From: UMGS1781 sp045628105
GTDB lineage: Bacteria; Bacillota; Clostridia; TANB77; CAG-508
Length of the DNA: 54,996 nt
Assembly: GCA_045628105.1 (NCBI GenBank)
Contig: JAZQOX010000029.1
Location: 1 to 54,996, forward strand
Direction of reading: 5' to 3'
In this document: piece by piece, positions 52,733-54,996 of the stretch
How the letters are laid out: every line of letters begins with the position of its first letter
Position numbering within the stretch: position 1 is the stretch's first letter
Program-made: the position numbers and the translations under genes
Notes under the pieces: model-generated
What the model saw: only the letters and a program-made list of their open reading frames with translations
Told to the model about the DNA's origin: nothing
Database searches by the model: none

Positions 52733-53413
52733 ATGGGATTTATCGTAGGAATAGATGGAACAGCTGGTAGTGGAAAAGGAACAGTAACAAAATTAATATC
52801 TAACAAGTTAGGATTAGTAAATATAGATACAGGAATTACATATAGATGTGTAACCCTTGCAGCAATCAAAAGTGGAGCTATTGTTGAAGGAAAAATAAAC
52901 GAAGAAAAAGTAATAGATTTACTAGATAAAATTACAATAAAAATTGAAAATACACCAGAGGGAGATTTAGCATATCTTAACGGAGAAGATGTTACAAAAT
53001 CTATAAGAGAAAAAGAGGTATCAACACTCGTATCACCAGTTTCTTCAATTAAAGAAGTTAGATACAAAATGGTAGAACTACAAAGAAAATTAGCAGAAGG
53101 GAAAGATATAATAATGGAAGGAAGAGATATATGCACATATGTTTTCCCAAATGCAAATATTAAAATTTACTTAGATGCAGATGAAACTGAAAGGGCAAAA
53201 AGAAGACTTTTAGAACTAAAAGAAAGAAAAATAGAAATGACTTACGACGAAGTTTTAGAAAATATTAGAAAAAGAGACCAAAACGATAAAAATAAAGAGA
53301 TTGGAGCATTAAAAAAAGCACCAGACAGTATTGTAATAGATACTACAAATCTTACAATTGAAGAAGTAGCAGAAAAAATAATTAAAATTATAGAAAATAA
53401 GAGGAAAAACTAA
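52733..53413 (+). CDS. cmk: Cytidylate kinase
   Basis: A 226-residue P-loop kinase that phosphorylates CMP and dCMP. Walker A is DGTAGSGKGT (about 8-17). GLVNIDTGITYR is the CMP-binding region (the usual DTGAMYR), MEGRDICTYVFPNA the next conserved loop, and RAKRRLLEL the lid. ATG 52733 follows GAGGGAG; an earlier start at 52715 lies inside the previous gene. The stop overlaps the plsC ATG by one base. Confidence 0.94.
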   Translation: MGFIVGIDGTAGSGKGTVTKLISNKLGLVNIDTGITYRCVTLAAIKSGAIVEGKINEEKVIDLLDKITIKIENTPEGDLAYLNGEDVTKSIREKEVSTLVSPVSSIKEVRYKMVELQRKLAEGKDIIMEGRDICTYVFPNANIKIYLDADETERAKRRLLELKERKIEMTYDEVLENIRKRDQNDKNKEIGALKKAPDSIVIDTTNLTIEEVAEKIIKIIENKRKN

Positions 53414-53988
53414 TGAGAGCAATAGCAAAATTTTTATTTAAAATTTTTGTAATAATATTATATAGACCAAAGGTAATAGGAAAAGAAAATTTACCGGAAG
53501 AGGAAGGTGCAGTTTTATGCCCAAATCATATACACCCATTTGATGCACCCACAATTGTAGCAATGGTAAAAAATAGAATAAACATACTTGCAAAAGCAGA
53601 ACTGTTTAATAATGGCTTTTTTAGATGGCTTGCAGGATTATTTGATATACATCCAATAAAAAGAGAAAAAGCAGATATGCAAGCAATTAAAACATCACTT
53701 AAGATTTTAAAAGAAAATAAACTATTATTAATGTTCCCTGAGGGAACAAGGAATGGGTTAGCACAGGGACTAAAACCTAAAAATGGCGCAATTCTTATAG
53801 CAGCAACAGCGAATAAACCAATAATTCCAATAGGAATTAAAGGAGATTTTAAACCATTTAGAAAGGTTACAATAACAATAGGTAAACCAATATACTATTC
53901 AGAGTATAAAAATGAAGTAAAGGATAAAGAGAAAGCAAGTATGCTAACCAAAGAACTAATGGATAAAATAATTGAATTAAAACAATAA
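53413..53988 (+). CDS. plsC: 1-acyl-sn-glycerol-3-phosphate acyltransferase
   Basis: A 191-residue membrane-associated acyltransferase that makes phosphatidic acid. Catalytic motif NHIHPFDAP (NHxxxxD, about 38-46), substrate motif FPEGTRNG (about 115-122) and a hydrophobic N-terminus are present. GAGG precedes the ATG, which overlaps the cmk stop. The cmk-plsC pairing is common in Firmicutes. Confidence 0.93.
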   Translation: MRAIAKFLFKIFVIILYRPKVIGKENLPEEEGAVLCPNHIHPFDAPTIVAMVKNRINILAKAELFNNGFFRWLAGLFDIHPIKREKADMQAIKTSLKILKENKLLLMFPEGTRNGLAQGLKPKNGAILIAATANKPIIPIGIKGDFKPFRKVTITIGKPIYYSEYKNEVKDKEKASMLTKELMDKIIELKQ

Positions 53989-54012
53989 ATTACAAAAATA
54001 GGGTGAAAACAA

Positions 54013-54585
54013 ATGGAAATAGATAAATTAAAAGCTACAATAGAAGCAATTTTATTTAGTACAGGAAGACCAGTTGAAATGAAAGAATTAATTTCTGCAC
54101 TTGAATTAACAGAAGAAGACATTATAAAAATTATAGAAAATATGCAAAACGAATATAAAGATGAAACAAGAGGCATTGAAATTATAAAAGTAAATAACGG
54201 GTATACTTTATGTAGTAAAAGAGAATTTTACGATTATATATATCCTTTATTCGATAATAGATCAAAGCCAAACATATCAAATGCAGCAATGGAAACACTT
54301 GCAATAATAGCATATAATCCTAAAATAACAAGAGCAGAAATAGAATCAATACGTGGAGTAAATTCAGATGCAACAATATATAAACTACTAGAATATAATT
54401 TAATAGAAGACGCAGGCAAATCAGATTTACCAGGGAAACCAACAGTATACCAAACAACACAGGACTTCTTAAAAACTTTTGGTATTTCAAATTTAGACGA
54501 ATTACCAGAACTTCCAAAATATAAAATAGATGAAAATGAACAAATTGTAATAGATGATATTATGGAAGATAAAAAAGAAATTTAA
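54013..54585 (+). CDS. scpB: Segregation and condensation protein B
   Basis: A 190-residue protein with two winged-helix domains, a subunit of the SMC-ScpAB condensin. IEAILFSTGRPVEMKELISAL opens the first domain (by its ends), and ETLAIIAYNPKITRAEIESIRGVNSDATIYKLLE (by its ends) is the conserved second domain. The acidic tail (DENEQIVIDDIMEDKKEI) is usual. AGGGTGA precedes the ATG. scpA, its normal upstream partner, is not in the window. Confidence 0.95.
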   Translation: MEIDKLKATIEAILFSTGRPVEMKELISALELTEEDIIKIIENMQNEYKDETRGIEIIKVNNGYTLCSKREFYDYIYPLFDNRSKPNISNAAMETLAIIAYNPKITRAEIESIRGVNSDATIYKLLEYNLIEDAGKSDLPGKPTVYQTTQDFLKTFGISNLDELPELPKYKIDENEQIVIDDIMEDKKEI

Positions 54586-54668
54586 AAATTTTTAATGTTG
54601 GCAAATACTAGAAAATAAAGGAAAAAAGAAGTAAATGTAAAAAAAATAAAAAAAATTTTAAAAAACTA

Positions 54669-54697
54669 TTGACAGAATACAAAAAAAATAGTATACT
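54669..54697 (+). promoter_or_regulatory. Strong promoter of the tRNA cluster
   Basis: TTGACA (54669-54674), 17 bases, TATACT (54692-54697), directly before tRNA-Val. Confidence 0.85.
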
Positions 54698-54715
54698 AAA
54701 GAACGTCAAAGAGAT

Positions 54716-54791
54716 GGGCGCTTAGCTCAGCTGGTAGAGCATCTGCCTTACAAGCAGGAGGTCATAGGTTCGAGCCCTATAGCGCCCACCA
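54716..54791 (+). tRNA. tRNA-Val(TAC)
   Basis: 76 bases: acceptor GGGCGCT/AGCGCCC, anticodon loop CTTACAA (TAC), T arm ATAGG-TTCGAGC-CCTAT, encoded CCA. Confidence 0.96.
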
Positions 54792-54799
54792 TTTTTTTT

Positions 54800-54876
54800 G
54801 GCCCGGTAGTTCAGTTGGTTAGAACGCTAGCCTGTCACGCTAGAGGTCGTCGGTTCGAGCCCGATCCGGGTCGCCA
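54800..54876 (+). tRNA. tRNA-Asp(GTC)
   Basis: 77 bases: acceptor GGCCCGG/CCGGGTC with one G-U pair, anticodon GTC in CTGTCAC, T arm TCGG-TTCGAGC-CCGA, encoded CCA. Confidence 0.96.
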
Positions 54877-54895
54877 TTTTTATTTATATATATCT

Positions 54896-54971
54896 GCCTC
54901 GATAGCTCAGTCGGTAGAGCAAGGGACTGAAAATCCCTGTGTCACTGGTTCGATTCCCGTTCGAGGCACCA
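54896..54971 (+). tRNA. tRNA-Phe(GAA)
   Basis: 76 bases: acceptor GCCTCGA/TCGAGGC, anticodon GAA in CTGAAAA, T arm CTGG-TTCGATT-CCCG, encoded CCA. The cluster may continue beyond the window. Confidence 0.96.
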
Positions 54972-54996
54972 CGTCGCAATCGTCCAAAATGGGCGA

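Overview
The window is about 55 kb of strongly AT-rich chromosome, near 30% G+C by eye. Gene content points to a spore-forming, meso-DAP-containing Firmicute of the Clostridia type: SpoIIP, IreB, RuvX, YqeG, an Asp23-type protein, ThyX and a minimal SufC/SufB pair. AGGAGG-type ribosome binding sites and sigma-A promoters (TTGACA, 17 bp, TATAAT) are easy to see. Almost all genes lie on the + strand; only udk, uvrB, one tRNA-Thr and one Asn-rich microprotein are on the - strand.

Layout. 1-2959: an unidentified gene end, greA, a two-OB-fold SSB-like protein and a GT2 glycosyltransferase. 3007-7122: an unusual cluster with a small membrane protein, a TadZ/CpaE-like protein carrying two AT-hooks and acidic repeats, and a GAF protein with a degenerate GGDEF domain. 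7135-12600: ireB-ruvX-yqeG-ppa, a TPR membrane protein, uppP, an orphan gene and thyX. 12634-15279 (-): udk and uvrB. 15457-31775: folD, dprA, a class A PBP, cysS, comEB, a FemAB-like protein, alr, ftsH, radA, an SH3/stalk protein, mltG, deoC and sufC-sufB. 31850-39979: orphans, spoIIP, prmC, pgsA and an SF2 helicase with a triplicated C-terminal repeat. 40108-43332: ligA, a small orphan and ddh. 43346-46188 is an accessory island: tRNA-Thr, two genes of foreign-looking codon use, candidate small RNAs, a lone 5S rRNA, tRNA-Asn, scrambled partial copies of both tRNAs and an ORF6N remnant. 46303-54585: proS, pyrG with a leader hairpin, dapF-dapL, an Asp23-type ATPase, cmk, plsC and scpB, followed by a tRNA-Val/Asp/Phe cluster that runs to the window end.

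Main observation. Three genes (the TPR protein, dprA and ligA) are split by +1 frame changes at four points. At all four the zero-frame codon is CGG, and skipping the C restores the family sequence by reading the next three bases (GGA, GGA, GGT, GGA) as glycine. I checked every CGG in the annotated genes by eye, more than a hundred of them. These four are the only in-frame CGG codons, and there is no other indel-type frame break in a housekeeping gene. CGT, CGA and CGC do occur as ordinary arginine codons. The pattern resembles the AGG-to-Gly +1 frameshifting reported for Perkinsus mitochondrial cox1. It suggests that CGG is unassigned here and is decoded as a C-GGN quadruplet, or by skipping one base. 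A systematic sequencing or assembly error that inserts C before GG is the main alternative.

How the genes work together. Much of the window serves cell-wall growth: Ddh, DapL and DapF make meso-DAP, Alr makes D-Ala, UppP recycles the lipid carrier, PBP1 and MltG act on glycan strands, FemAB adds bridge residues and SpoIIP acts at engulfment. Genome maintenance is the second theme: UvrB, LigA, RadA, DprA, RuvX, SSB and ScpB.
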